Source: Cochliopodium minus (lineage: Eukaryota > Discosea > Himatismenida > Cochliopodiidae). From it: a DNA stretch of 31,205 bases. Every line of letters starts with the position of its first letter. Within the stretch, counting starts at the first letter, position 1. The notes under the pieces are model-generated. The model had not been told where the DNA came from and made no database searches. It saw only the letters and a program-made list of their open reading frames with translations. This document shows positions 1-10,986 of this stretch, piece after piece. A program made the position numbers and the translations under genes. The DNA lies in assembly GCA_024220525.1 (NCBI GenBank), contig JAMYWO010000350.1:1-31205 (forward strand). Direction: 5' to 3'.

Positions 1-22
1 TAAAAAATAAAAAATAAAAAAT

Positions 23-55
<33 letters not shown>

Positions 56-120
56 ATAAAAAAATAAAAAAATAAAATAATAAAATAAAATAAAATAAAA
101 TAAAATAAAATAAAAAAATA
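1..120. repeat. A-rich microsatellite, (AAAAAT)n-like
   Basis: Short A-runs separated by single T residues make up the left edge, first with 5-7 A per unit and then grading into AAAAT units. No coding potential is visible. The same repeat type closes the window at its right end, so both edges may be places where an assembly stopped. Confidence 0.9.
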
Positions 121-185
121 AGGATATAAAAAAATAATAAAAATAATTTTGAAAATTGTGTATTATAAAATAAAAATAAAAAATG

Positions 186-2075
186 TCAAAAATATTTTAC
201 AGAAGAAAAACCAAAATTATTTAGTGTATAATTCAAATTGTCAAGAATTTTCTCAGCTTTGATTAAAGTATCATACAATTTTCTCGGAAAGTGAGAAAGA
301 TCCTTTTGCATGTTGCTGTTGAGGAAGTTTTGGCTGTTCGAAATGAAATCTTGTTCCAGTTCTTCTGGCTCTTGTTTCCTTTTGGTGTGTTCTTCTCTCA
401 ATTTATTTAATTTTTCTTCAAATTCTCTAATTCTGGTTCTTTTTGAAATATTTTTATGATCAATTTTTAGATTTATTTGTTTTTGTTTTTTATTTATTTT
501 AATGTTTAATATTTCTTCATTATTTATTTTTTTTTAAATTTTTTTTTTATTTTTTATTTTTTAATTTAATTTTTAATTTAATTTTTAATTTAATTTTTAA
601 TTTAATTTTTATTTTTCATTTTTTTTATTTTTTATTTATTATTAATTTTGTTTGATTAATTTACTTTTTTTTTATTTTAAATGATTTAGTTTTACGTAAA
701 CGAAACACTTGAATCGAACATGATACTCATATTATTGTTTTCAGAGTCATCCTTTCTGTATTCTAATGTAAGGTTATTAGATTCCTCCAACCATTTCTCA
801 AATTGTTTTTTCTGAGGAATATCTTGATTAATTTCCTAATAAATATTAATAAATTTCAAAAAAAATAACAAAATAAAAATAAAAAATTTGTTTCAAAAAA
901 AAAAAAGAATTTCAAAAAAAAATTGATTGTAAAAACAAAATTTATTCGAAATATTGGAAAGTAAAAGTTAAAAAATTCAAAAAAAATTCAAAAAAAATTC
1001 AAAAAAAATTCAAAAAAAATAAAAAACAGAAATTTTGAATGAGATGAAATAAAATGAATAAAATTTTATTTCAAAAATATTTAAAAAAAAAATTTAAAAA
1101 AAATCAATTACGTGGAGATTTTTTTTGGCGGAAGTATAGAGATCATCCCACTCATCCAAATTCTTCAAAGAAAGACCAACAAAGCCCAAAAACTTTTGAT
1201 GGAGAGCGTATCTAGCCTTCATACAAATCAACATATTAGAAAGGGACTCTCTGTTGTTCCTGATCTTGTCGAGACGTTCCGAGATGATTTTGAGGTTGTA
1301 TTTAAAGGATCTTTCAATTTTGATTACTTCTGTTTTGTATTCTTCCATGTTTTTTTTTGCGTTGAATTCTCCGAAGTAGTTTTTGTTGGAAAATTTGCTT
1401 TCTGAGTTTAATACAAAGTCTTTTTTGAAGAACATTATTATTGTTTCTGTTTCCTGTCCAAAAAAAAATAAAATGAAACAAAAAATTTGTTGTTTATTTT
1501 TTTCAATGTTCTAAAATTTATTCAAATTTAATTCTATGAAGAGAAATATTTCTCGATGAAAATAAATTAACAAAAATAATGTTGAATTTTCCTTAAAATA
1601 AGATTTACTCATTTTATTTAATACATTTTTTGTTTAATTCATTTTTTGTTTATTAATTTTTTAATTTGTTTTTTAAATATTTTATGTTTTTTTTTTGGTT
1701 TAAATATTTTTTTGTGAGGATAAATATATTTATTATGATAATAATCATCTTCTCTTCAATTCTTACATTAATCTTGATTGCATTTTTGATAGGACTGTCA
1801 AATTTGTTGTATTGATCGTATTCATTATTTTTATTTCCAATGATGATCCAACATTGTCCATGTTTTTGATTGCTTAATATCTCATTGAATCTATGTATAT
1901 ATAGTAACCAAATGAAAGGATATATTTAAAATAAATTTATTGTATGAAAATTTTTTTTTTAATTTTTTGAATACGTTGAATGGGGTTGATATGTGAGTGT
2001 GGATCCACTATGTGATATGATCATTATAGGCAATCTTTGATTATTATTATGAAATGTAATAGGAGAGTTTTGCAT
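186..2075 (-). CDS. Orphan coiled-coil protein with a possible WGR-like N-terminus, five exons
   Basis: Exons on the minus strand: 2075..1975, 1890..1767, 1453..1112, 835..696, 438..186. All joins are GT-AG and phase-consistent, giving 319 residues. The start is the ATG at 2075; no in-frame upstream ATG joins it well. Residues about 35-100 end in a block (HGQCW, then AIKIN, then F-x-KKDF and KNYFGEF) that loosely recalls the second half of WGR domains found in PARP-type proteins, but the WGR signature itself is not clear. Residues about 105-319 are charged and helical, including an RIREFEEKLNKLREEH coiled coil. I do not recognise the family. A BAR- or sorting-nexin-like helical protein is another possibility. 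The last junction (696 to 438) has competing acceptors; the one chosen is the only one that keeps phase with the GTAAAAC donor. Confidence 0.5.
560..612. repeat. TTTAATTTAAT short tandem repeat in an intron
   Basis: About five units of a TTTAATTTAATTT-like decamer lie in the last intron of the preceding gene. It is low-complexity A/T sequence with no other visible role. Confidence 0.7.
968..1021. repeat. Tandem AAAAAAATTC repeat in an intron
   Basis: Several near-identical AAAAAAATTC decamers stand in tandem inside the 276-base intron between exons 3 and 4 of the minus-strand orphan gene. It looks like a simple minisatellite. Confidence 0.75.
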
Positions 2076-2243
2076 GGCTTGATATATTCACTATAAAATT
2101 GTTTGAACGAATTTTTTTTTTTTTATTTTTATGTTTGTATGCGAAATTATTTGGCATTAGAGTAAGAAATGGATGAAATGCTTCTGCATGTCTTATAAAT
2201 AGAAAAAAATAAAACCTTTCCTTGCAAATTTTAATTCAAAACA

Positions 2244-2460
2244 TTATAAACTTAGTTTTTTCAGTTTTTTGCTAGATCCATTTGTTGAAAGATTCAGAAC
2301 TTTCTTGAAATACCTTAAAACTGATGCTTCTTTTGATTGTTTATAGTTAATTTTTTTTTTCTTTGAAAAAATTCAAAAATGATTCTTTTTCAACTGTTCT
2401 TTTCTCATAAACTATTTTTTCTTTTGAGATTATTTTTTTTGTTGAAAAAGAGGAAAACAT
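2244..2460 (-). pseudogene. Small ORF with a frame break at a poly-A run
   Basis: From the ATG at 2460 the minus strand reads a Lys/Glu-rich peptide that stops just after a run of ten A. One frame over, an equally clean stretch (containing SVLRYFKKVLNLS) runs on to a TAA at 2244. The span is 217 bases, one base more than a multiple of three. The base composition is clearly above the surrounding A/T spacer. Either this is a 71-residue gene with a homopolymer error or real single-base change in the A run, or it is a small decayed gene. No family is recognised, and no intron with usable splice sites explains the shift. Confidence 0.35.
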
Positions 2461-2682
2461 TTTGAGAAGTAAAAGTATCTGGTATTTAAATTAAGGAATT
2501 CACAAGCTGAATGATTTAAGTCTTATATTCGAATATCTTTAAAATCATTTTCTTTCAATCAAATTAAATTTAATTCAAAAAAAAAAAAAAAAAAAAAATT
2601 GAAGTTAATTATTAATTGTATACCTTATTTAACTATTTAAAAACAAGAGAAACCAAATTCATTAATATCTCATAAACAAAGA

Positions 2683-4730
2683 ATGATGAATATAGAGTTA
2701 AATCAAGAGGATTTGAAGATTGAGAGGAGGACCCAGGCTTTGCTCAAGACCATTGCATATAACGAGAAATTGGTGAATCAGAGGAGGGAGAGATCTCCAT
2801 TTGTCTTCGATAAGAATACACGTACAACACAGGGTAAAAAATAATCCCTCAATAATTAAATCATATCATAAACATGACAGTGATCATTTAATATTTCTAT
2901 GGCACAATTATAATCTCAAATAATACGTATATTCATAATATATTTCATCCATATATTGTTAGGAGATGGATGAAAATAAGTTGACTGTATAAATTTGTTG
3001 AAAAAAAAAATTTTTAATAATCTCATTTAAACATATAATATGGCAATTATAGTTTTTCTATTCTTATTAAAAAATTTCAATGTATAAGATCCTTGTGGAT
3101 CAAATTTTAATAAAATTAAATTTTAATATGAAGTTTTTAATAAAATTTAAATTTAATTTATTTAATTTAAATTTTAAAAAAATGTGCAAATTAAAACATT
3201 TATTTTAATTTTGTAATTTTTTAAAAAAAAATATTTTTTTTTTCATAGTGATTCCCAGTTGGGGAGCCAATAACTCGGTGTTTCAAGGAACAGAGAATGT
3301 AAACATATTTACATATGGAATGATGTTTCCCTATATTCCTTCTCCTTTCGAAAAGATGGAAACTAAAAAGTAAAGAAAATTTAAGAAATAAAAAATGAAA
3401 AATAAAAAATAAAAATATAAAAAAATAAAAAAATAAAAATAATGAATAAAAAATAAATGTAAAAATAAAAATAAAATAATAAAATAATAAATAAACAATA
3501 AACAAATAAAATAAAATAAAATAAATATAAATAAGAAAATAATAAACAATCCCTAAAATAAAAATGATCATTAAAAAATAAGAAAATAAAAAATAAAATT
3601 AAATAAAAAATAAAATAAAATAAAATAAAAATAAAAAATAATAAGAAATAAAATAAAATAAATAAAATAAAAAATGAAAAAAATGAAAAAATAATTTTAA
3701 AAGGAGAAAAAATGAAGAGGAGGAAGAAGAAGAGGAACACAGTAATAAAAAAGTGGGGCCTAAAGATGGAGCAGAAGAGTGCCGTATTTGCACTAAAAAG
3801 CAGAAGTTTACAGATGAACTCATTTGTTGTTTTAAATGCAAGTCTTTCATGCACGCTTCTTGTTTGCAGTTGCCTAAGGCTACCATCAAAAAAATAAAGG
3901 TATAAAATAATTTTAATTTTAATAATAAAGATAAAATAAAAAATAATTTTAAAAATAAATAAAATAAAAAAAATAAAAAAAATAAAAATTAAAAAATTAA
4001 AAAAAGAAAAATAAAATATAAAAATATTAAAACAATAATATAAAAAATTAAAAATATTTAAAAAATTACAACTTGACTTTGTGTAGTTGTATGATTGGAC
4101 ATGCGAAAATTGCACAGTGTGTACGGTCTGTAATGCTTCTGGGGATGAAAGTACTCTTCTTTTGTGTGATGGATGCGATAAAGGATTCCACTCCTTGTGT
4201 TTGACACCTCCCTTACACAATTTGCCATCAGGGTGATTAAAAAAAATATTTTAATATTTAATTTATTTTACATTTTAATTTATTTTACATTTTAATTTTT
4301 TTTATATTTTTTTTAATTTTGTGATTTTTTATTTTTTATTTTATTTTGATTTTGTTTTGTATTTTTAATTCTATTTCAATCAAATTTTATTTAAATTTTT
4401 TTTTAAAGAGGATGGAAATGTTCAGAGTGTGTACAATGTACAAGTTGTGGAGAAACAGAAACAACAGAATGGAAAAACAATTACACCACCTGCGAAAACT
4501 GTTTCAACCAAATCGAGATGGGAATGGTCTGCACTGCTTGTAAGAGAGCTGTTTATGGAGAGAAACCAGAGGAGGGAGATGTCTTTTGTCTCGAGTGCAA
4601 CTTGAGAGGTAACAAGAAGAGGGGAAGAGGAAGACCTACTAAAACTCCCAAAAAACTTGTGGTCGCAACTCCAATCCCACCCAAAAAAAAGACAAAAAAT
4701 AAAACCAAAAAAAATAAAAAGAAAAAATAA
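2683..4730 (+). CDS. Tandem PHD-finger chromatin protein, PHF10/DPF (BAF45)-like
   Basis: Exons 2683..2833, 3249..3369, 3704..3899, 4087..4232, 4409..4730 give 311 residues; every join is GT-AG and in phase. Residues about 75-90 read GMMFPYIPSPFEK, resembling the SAY-type segment that precedes the PHD pair in PHF10/SAYP proteins. After an eight-Glu linker comes PHD1 (about 116-155, CRIC, CCFKC, HASC). PHD2 follows (about 157-200, CENC, CTVC, CDGCDKGFHSLC). A further Cys-rich stretch (about 205-265) holds CSEC, CTSC, CENC, CTAC and CLEC. An AT-hook RGRGRPTK lies near 277 and the C-terminus is Lys-rich. In animals the family reads acetylated or unmodified histone H3 tails inside SWI/SNF (PBAF) complexes. 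The nuclear reader role here is inferred from domain order; the PHD assignment is firm. Confidence 0.88.
2943..2975. repeat. Small perfect inverted repeat in intron 1
   Basis: TTTCATCCA (2943-2951) and its exact reverse complement (2967-2975) enclose a 15-base loop inside the 415-base first intron of the PHD gene. That intron is long for this window and richer in G+C than the other introns. No snoRNA boxes are recognised. Confidence 0.6.
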
Positions 4731-4765
4731 AACAAATAAAAAAAAATAAAAAAATAATTTTTTTA

Positions 4766-7257
4766 TTATTTGAAGAATTCTTTCACTTTATTAATTCCCA
4801 AATTGTAAAAACTTTCCCTCATGTTTTTGACAAGTCCTCTGTAGACGAAAAACAATAACTTTCCAAATGGATGTTCTTTAACTTTTTCCGAGAAAAGATG
4901 AAAGTTGTTCAGGCCAATTTCTGAAACTACTTGATCATAATAATCATCTATTTCTTTAATTTTCTTTTCATATTTTTGAATTAATTCCATATTACTTTGA
5001 TTTTTTAAATGAGGAAAATGTTTGAACAATAGTTTGTGTTTGAAGAGGAGAGCAATGTGGAGGTTGGTTTGCATGGGAGGATCCGAGAAGTGAACAAACA
5101 TTGTCAAATTGGATACTTCAACCCCAACTTTTAAACTTACATAATATTTATTTAACAAAATCTTCTCTTCTCTTTAAAATAATAATTTGAAAAAATAAAA
5201 ATAAAAAAAAAAAAATTACTTTTGGGAAAACAAAATGTATCCTATTTCATTAAAAGGGTTTCTATTTTCTAATAAGTTGATAATATCTTTAACATTCTTA
5301 CTCCTAAAGTTAGTTAAATTGTTTTCCCAACCCAATTCTTCCTAAAAAATAAATAAAAATAAAAATAATAATAGAAAAAAATAAAAAAACAAAAATAATA
5401 TTAAAAATATAAAATTAAAATGTCGAATAAAAACTTACAAATTGAGAAAGATCGATTTTGTGGAGAAAGGGGAGAGAATATGCATCAACAAGGATTATCT
5501 TATTTTTTCCACTCACATTGACCAATTTCCTTTCCATTTTAGTTTGCAAATAAAAAGTGAAACAAAGATCAGTTTGAGAAGGAAACATATAACCCAATTC
5601 TTCCCAAATCTTCCAGAAATGAGTTTCAAACAAAATTTCATCAAAATTTTCGCTATTTTTAGAAGATTTTTTGGATTTAGAATAAAAAAACTGGGAAGGT
5701 GAATTGGGCTCAATAGAAGAGGATAATTGCCATTTTCCACCAAAAAAATAAAGGTGAAATCGAAAACCTTCCACCACTCTACTTAATTTTGTGATCTCAA
5801 AATCATTTTTGTTTTTGAAATGATTCATTACTTTGAGTCTGGGGAAAAAAGAAAGAACAGAGTAATCATCCAAATTAACGATGAGATGTTTCAAATTCTT
5901 TTCAATAAAAGTTTTGGGAGCGCTGGATTTCATGAGAGTAAACAAAACCACATTCTCTTCACTTTTATGAGGAATGCATGTCAAATTTTTGTTTTTGTTT
6001 AAAAATAGGGATAATGAATCACTATTTTTAAGATCTTCAATGAAAAAATTGACGAAATCAACTTTTGTTTTTCTCCCACTTTGTAATTCGTTCTCTTTTT
6101 TTTTTTCAATTAAATTTATTTTTGGAATTTCCAACTTTCTCACAATTTTCAAACCCATGACCTCTTTATCATAACATCCATTCAAACTAGTGATTTTCTT
6201 CAATTTTTTCTTTCTTTTTTTGATGTTAGTTTTTAAATTAATTTCTCCCTTCAAAAGGAGAATTTGTTTTTTGATAATTTTTTCAAAATTGAAAGAAAAG
6301 TGTTTCCCCTTTTCCGCCCTCTTCAAAATTTTTTTGAATTTTCTTTGGGTGTAAGTGTAGCATGAAGAAAATACCTTCCACTCTGAAAAATCCTTTCTTC
6401 CCATCACATAAAAGAAAAGTTTGTTCAAAACTGAAAAATCTCCAATTTTTTTATCCTTCAAAATTTCCAAAGAAAAAAACATATATCTAAAATAAAATTG
6501 GAAAATAAAATAAAAAATATTCAAAAAAAAATTTAACATAAAAAAATTACCTTAGAGAATGAACAAACTCTTTTTTGGAAGCCCTGAAATTTTTTGCTAT
6601 GAACTTGGTTTTGGAGGTGGAAATTCTCGTCTTGCTCTCCCAACTGATTGTCCTTTTCATGAGTACTATGTCTATTTCTTTGGGAGGTTCCAATTTTAAC
6701 TCTCCACTGTTAAATAAAAGAGTTTCTTTCCCTCCATAAATACACTAAGTTTAAAAAAAAAATTAAAAAATAAATTAATTTTAAAAAATGAATTGTTAAT
6801 TGAAAAAATAAATGGTTAATATTTCAAAGATATTAACCATTTATTTTCTAAACATTTTTTTTTTTTACTTGTAAGCCCTGTTGTCTGTACTCATAAATCA
6901 AACAATTGAATTTTTCTACAGAAAACAAAGCCAAGTTGTATTCTCCAAATTCCAACACAACATGTATATCACTTTATTTGAATAAATAAAAGGTTTTATA
7001 AAATAAAAAAAAAAATTTTTTTTTATCCTTTACTTTTTTTCTAGTGGATACTTCTCTAAGAATATCTTTTCTGTCTCATTTGATACAATGACACATAGAT
7101 CGTAATCAGAGGATTTATCGTGGCATTTATAGATCCTACTTCCCCATAAATAGGCTGCCAAGATTTTGTCTTTGATATCTGAGATATGGGATGAGATGAA
7201 ACCATCAAAATTTACAATGAAATGATTATAAAAGCTAAATTTGTCCTCTATATCCAT
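4766..7257 (-). CDS. Pol-beta-type nucleotidyltransferase fused to a T4 RNA ligase 1-like domain
   Basis: Exons on the minus strand: 7257..7034, 6971..6869, 6744..6551, 6486..5439, 5341..5220, 5171..4766. All six are in phase and give 698 residues. The N-terminus is a minimal nucleotidyltransferase: GS at 39-40, SDYD with Asp51 and Asp53, and a third acidic strand at Asp76 (DIHVV), followed by a helical segment to about 200. A Lys-rich linker (about 245-310) leads to a ligase-like fold. It shows EGFRFHLYFFGGKWQLSSS at about 413-431 (RNA ligase motif I/III region), CFTFYL near 482-487, NKIILVDAY near 502, and an IGYIL...NKYYVSLK motif V-like block. A helical C-terminus with FPHL and HPFGKLLF recalls T4 Rnl1-type C-domains. 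The lysine expected three residues before the motif I glycine is Val411, so adenylylation by the normal mechanism is doubtful. RNA end repair is an inference. Confidence 0.78.
6805..6847. repeat. Perfect 18-bp inverted repeat with 7-base loop in an intron
   Basis: Bases 6805-6822 and 6830-6847 are exact reverse complements around the loop TTCAAAG. The element sits inside the 124-base intron between exons 2 and 3 of the nucleotidyltransferase-RNA ligase gene. Transcribed on the minus strand it would fold into a near-perfect 18-bp hairpin. It could be a short inverted-repeat element, a splicing-related structure or a small-RNA precursor; the sequence alone does not decide. Confidence 0.8.
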
Positions 7258-7420
7258 TTTTTTTTTAATAATTAAAGCGATTTATAAAAAAAAATTTCAA
7301 ATGCTAAATCATTTCAATCATTCTGAGAAAATAATAAGAAACAATTTTGTTTTTGAAAAACATAGATATTTTTAGTTTGAATTTTTATTTTATTCAAATA
7401 AAAATAATCAATTTGTTTTA

Positions 7421-10085
7421 TCATTCAAGATCATTATCATCATTGTCATTGTCACTTTCATCTTCATCATCTTCACCATCAAAAACATTGATCTGTCTAC
7501 GATCGTTGTAAGTCGGAATGACAGTGTTGGAGTTTTCAGGCTCCCACACTCTGACGGTGCCATCGAAAGAGGTGGAGACGAGTTGGGGTTTGAATGGATG
7601 CCAAGAGAGGTCTCTTATAGTTGCCTGGTGTCCTCCTAATTTTTTTACTATTTCCCCACTTAAGACATCAAAAATATAAACCTTTTCAAAAAATTAATTT
7701 TTAAAAAATAAATGAATGAAAAAAATAAACAAAATAATATATAAAAAAAAAAAATTTAAAAAACTTTTTTATTTTACAAATCCGTCGTGAGAACCAGCAT
7801 AAATATACTTCTGCCCAGTGGTTTCTTGTGGGGAGAAATAGGACCTTTGTAAGTAAACAAAAATAAAAAATAACAAAAAAATTTTGATAAAAATTTTGAT
7901 AAAAAATATAATGAATCTTTAATATTAAAAAATTTAAAAAAAAATAATCAAAAAAAATAATTTTTTTATTTGTTTACCTGACAAGTGTTTGGAGTACTGA
8001 ATGTCCCCTGTAAGTCATGAGAGAAGAATCTGAGCTGTCTCTCAACCTGCCACCAAGATTGTTGTTTCGGTTCCCTCTAAAGCCTCCTCTGTAATCCCTA
8101 ATTAAATAAAAATAAAATGATAAATTAAAAGATAAAAAAAATAAAAAAAATAAAAAAAAAACTAAAAAATAAAAAAAAATATTAAATGAAAAAATTAAAA
8201 ATAATTCAAAATTATAATATTAAAAAATAATTTAAAAAAATATTAAAAATATTAAATACCAATTAGAAATTCTTTTGGGTTGAACATTGTTACCAGACAT
8301 CATACGGATGTCCCATAACTTGATACATTGGTCCTTACCGTTGGAAATGAGGTATCTTCCATCCCCTTTAGAGTTGATGTGAGTGATACCCTCCAAATGT
8401 CCCACAAGTGTTCCCACATTGGTTCCTCTGACGCCTTGCTTAAGTTGTCTTCTATCCCAAATCTTTTTTTTAAAAAAAAATTTAAAAAAAAATCAAAAAA
8501 AATTTAAAAAAAATACAAATAATTTAATTTTTAAAAAAAATAAAAATGTTTGGTTTCTTTTTTTTTTTACTTTAATCAGCTGATCGTCAGAACCAGAATA
8601 AAAAATGTTCCCGGTCTCGTCAGCATATGAGACAGTGTTAATGTCGTCACTGTGTCCCTCTACCCTCATGATTCTCTCCTTCTTCACCAAATCATAAATA
8701 TAGACTCTTCTATCGCAAGATCCTCCAATGATCTCCTGACTGTTCGGTGAAAACTTAACGGAGAACAAACAAAATCTATACAAAAAAAAAAGTAAAAATT
8801 CAAAAAACAATAAAAACAAAGAAATTTTAAATTATTTCTTAAAACAAATCAAAATTTTATTTATTTTTTAAAAATTCGAATTTAGATAAGTCTAAATTAT
8901 ACAACTTTGTTAGAGGATAATAATTTTTTACAAACAAATTTTTAAAAAAAATTATAAAATTTTGAACATCTTTAATTCAAAAATATTACCTTCCATTAGA
9001 TTCGGGCTTCATGTCCAAAGCTTCGTGTGTTTCGTTTTCCCCTGTGGTATTGGACATATGGACAAAGTTGGACCAACTGGTGTAGATCACCCATCTTTGA
9101 TCAGGAGAATAATCAGTGTCCAAAACTAAACAAAATAAAAATGAAAATAAATAAATGGATAAAAATAGCGGAGATTTTCTCATAATGAAATATCCTCTTA
9201 AAAATTTTTACCAGACCACCCAACATCTCTAGCCCTTATCTTCTTCAAACATCCCCAAGTTTCAGTGTCGTACAATCTCAACATCTTGTCTTGGCAAGCG
9301 CTCATAAAGATGCTTCCGTCTTTGCTGAATTGTCCACAAAACACTTGGTTTGCATGCACTGCTAATGTCTTTTTGGTTTTGTCCGAAGGTAAAAATCTCG
9401 ATGTGATGTGTTTTTTGTCGTTCATTGAAAATTGCAAATTAATATTTCCTTCTCTCTTTAAAATTTTTTAATCAAAATAAAGTTAATCAATTAAAACATG
9501 ATTTATTTGAGTGTATTTTTGAGTTAAGTTTAATTTATTGAACCTGCACGGAACATTATTTAAAATTATAAAAATTAAACATATTTCAAAATCTTAAAGC
9601 AAAATCTTGAAGATGTTGAAATATAATATAGCATGTTTTCGGAAGATAATTGCAAAATGATTTAATGACATTTTATTATTTGATTTTTTATTTTTTAGCT
9701 GAATAAAAATTGTTTTTGGATACCTTTTGCAACATTGAAAATATTGTTTGGTTGGGTTTATTTGGATAACATTTGGTATCTTTCATCATCTCTTGAGCAA
9801 ATGATGTATTCTAATTTAAAAATATTAAAGAGATGTGAGAAAAAAAAAAATTCCAAAGAGCAAGTTTACATGGAAATCATTAATCAATTTCTCTTTATCT
9901 ACTTCTATTAAATCCCTATTATTTTCTTCTTGTTCTTGTTCTCTTTTTTAAAAATTATTTAAATTTTGAAATTATGATATATAATGTGGTTACTGATATT
10001 GTGATAGCAAACGAAAATAATATCTCAATGCATTCAAATTGATTTCTTGCTCTTCTTGATCATCATCTTCATTTTCGTCTCTCAT
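7421..10085 (-). CDS. DCAF11: DCAF11/WDR23-like WD40 substrate receptor of CUL4-DDB1
   Basis: Exons on the minus strand: 10085..9994, 9942..9870, 9810..9724, 9455..9212, 9125..8990, 8775..8571, 8462..8260, 8097..7978, 7844..7778, 7681..7421, all in phase, 495 residues. An acidic N-terminus (DENEDDDQEEQE) leads to the family-typical RFLP segment. WD repeats follow, including CGQFSKDG...ACQDKMLRLYD, DVGWS...DTDYSPDQRWVIYTSWS, FSVKFSP...GGSCDRRVYIYDL, NTVSYADETGNIFYSGSDDQ and GHLEGITHI...ISNGKDQCIKLWD. Both IWDRR and LWDIR match the WDxR motif that docks DCAFs on DDB1. An Asp/Glu-rich tail ends the protein. In animals the family targets NRF2-type and other nuclear proteins for ubiquitination; the substrate here is unknown. 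The short first exons were placed by phase and are less certain than the WD exons. Confidence 0.9.
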
Positions 10086-10368
10086 TTTTTTTTATTTTAT
10101 TTTTTTCTTTTTTTTAAATCCAAAATTAACAATTGTAAAAGAAATTGAAGTAAATATTGAACATCAATTTTGAAGAGGGTTTTATGGGGAATATATTGAA
10201 TGTTTTTGTATAATTTTTATTTTTTCATTTAAAACGAATTTGTTGCGCAATGTATAAAATTTATAACAAATATTCTTCAAGAATTCACTTTTCAAGGATT
10301 TTGTGAGATTTAGTGTTGAGATTTTTGATTTTCTATCCACCACCATTTTGATCTTAAAAATAAAAAAA

Positions 10369-10986
10369 ATGAAAAAATTCAGATTTTTGGTAAAAGATTT
10401 CTTTAAACAACTCAATGAAACAGAAATGGAGATGAAATCATACAAACAAGAGATATCTTCTTTGAATGAAGAATTGAAAGAGAAGGAAATCGAATCCAAT
10501 AAAGATGGATTGACCGATATATTGAATTCATTCACAAATCAGATTGAATCTATCAAATTTGTTCCAAAAAAGAAAGCATATGAAGGAGAATATAAAATAT
10601 TGGAAAAATTGGAGAATTTAAAAACAGAAAAAGGAGGAGATGCATTGAAGATCATAAAGAATGAAATGTCCACCATCCCTGAAAAATTTTATGTTGGAAA
10701 TACTAAAAGATTCAGTCATGAAGATATCAAAAATGAAATGAAATCGAAATTCACAAAAGAAAAATGGAATGAAGTTGAAAATACATTGAAAGAATACAAT
10801 CACAATATCCCATCTTTAATGTATCTCATAACAAATCATTCCTTATCATTGGAAGAAGAAACATTATCAATAAATAATGCTGATCTAGGTGAATTGAGGG
10901 AACAAATAGGCGAAGAAAATTGGAAAGAATTTGAAAAGAAATTGGAATCAAAAGGAGATTCAATTAATAATTTATTAAAGAAATAA
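10369..10986 (+). CDS. Orphan helical protein with a repeated 28-residue module
   Basis: This is a single exon from the ATG at 10369 to TAA at 10986, 205 residues. The frame is open a further 22 codons upstream but without an ATG. It is highly charged and predicted helical, with a coiled-coil-like stretch near residues 18-45. Two copies of a module occur near the C-terminus, FTKEKWNEVENTLKEYNHNIPSLM (128-151) and IGEENWKEFEKKLESKGDSINNLL (180-203), sharing W, E-x-x-L and I/L positions. No signal peptide or membrane segment is seen and no family is recognised. It faces DCAF11 head to head with about 280 bases between the start codons. Confidence 0.65.
   Translation: MKKFRFLVKDFFKQLNETEMEMKSYKQEISSLNEELKEKEIESNKDGLTDILNSFTNQIESIKFVPKKKAYEGEYKILEKLENLKTEKGGDALKIIKNEMSTIPEKFYVGNTKRFSHEDIKNEMKSKFTKEKWNEVENTLKEYNHNIPSLMYLITNHSLSLEEETLSINNADLGELREQIGEENWKEFEKKLESKGDSINNLLKK

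Noticed and set aside
3381-4220. 279-codon open frame on the minus strand opposite the PHD gene
   Set aside because: It is mostly Phe/Ile/Leu from A/T-rich introns read backwards; the plus strand has phase-consistent exons with zinc-finger Cys/His.
10182-10535. 117-codon minus-strand frame
   Set aside because: It is antisense to the orphan helical gene, has no splice or family support and lies in part in the promoter.
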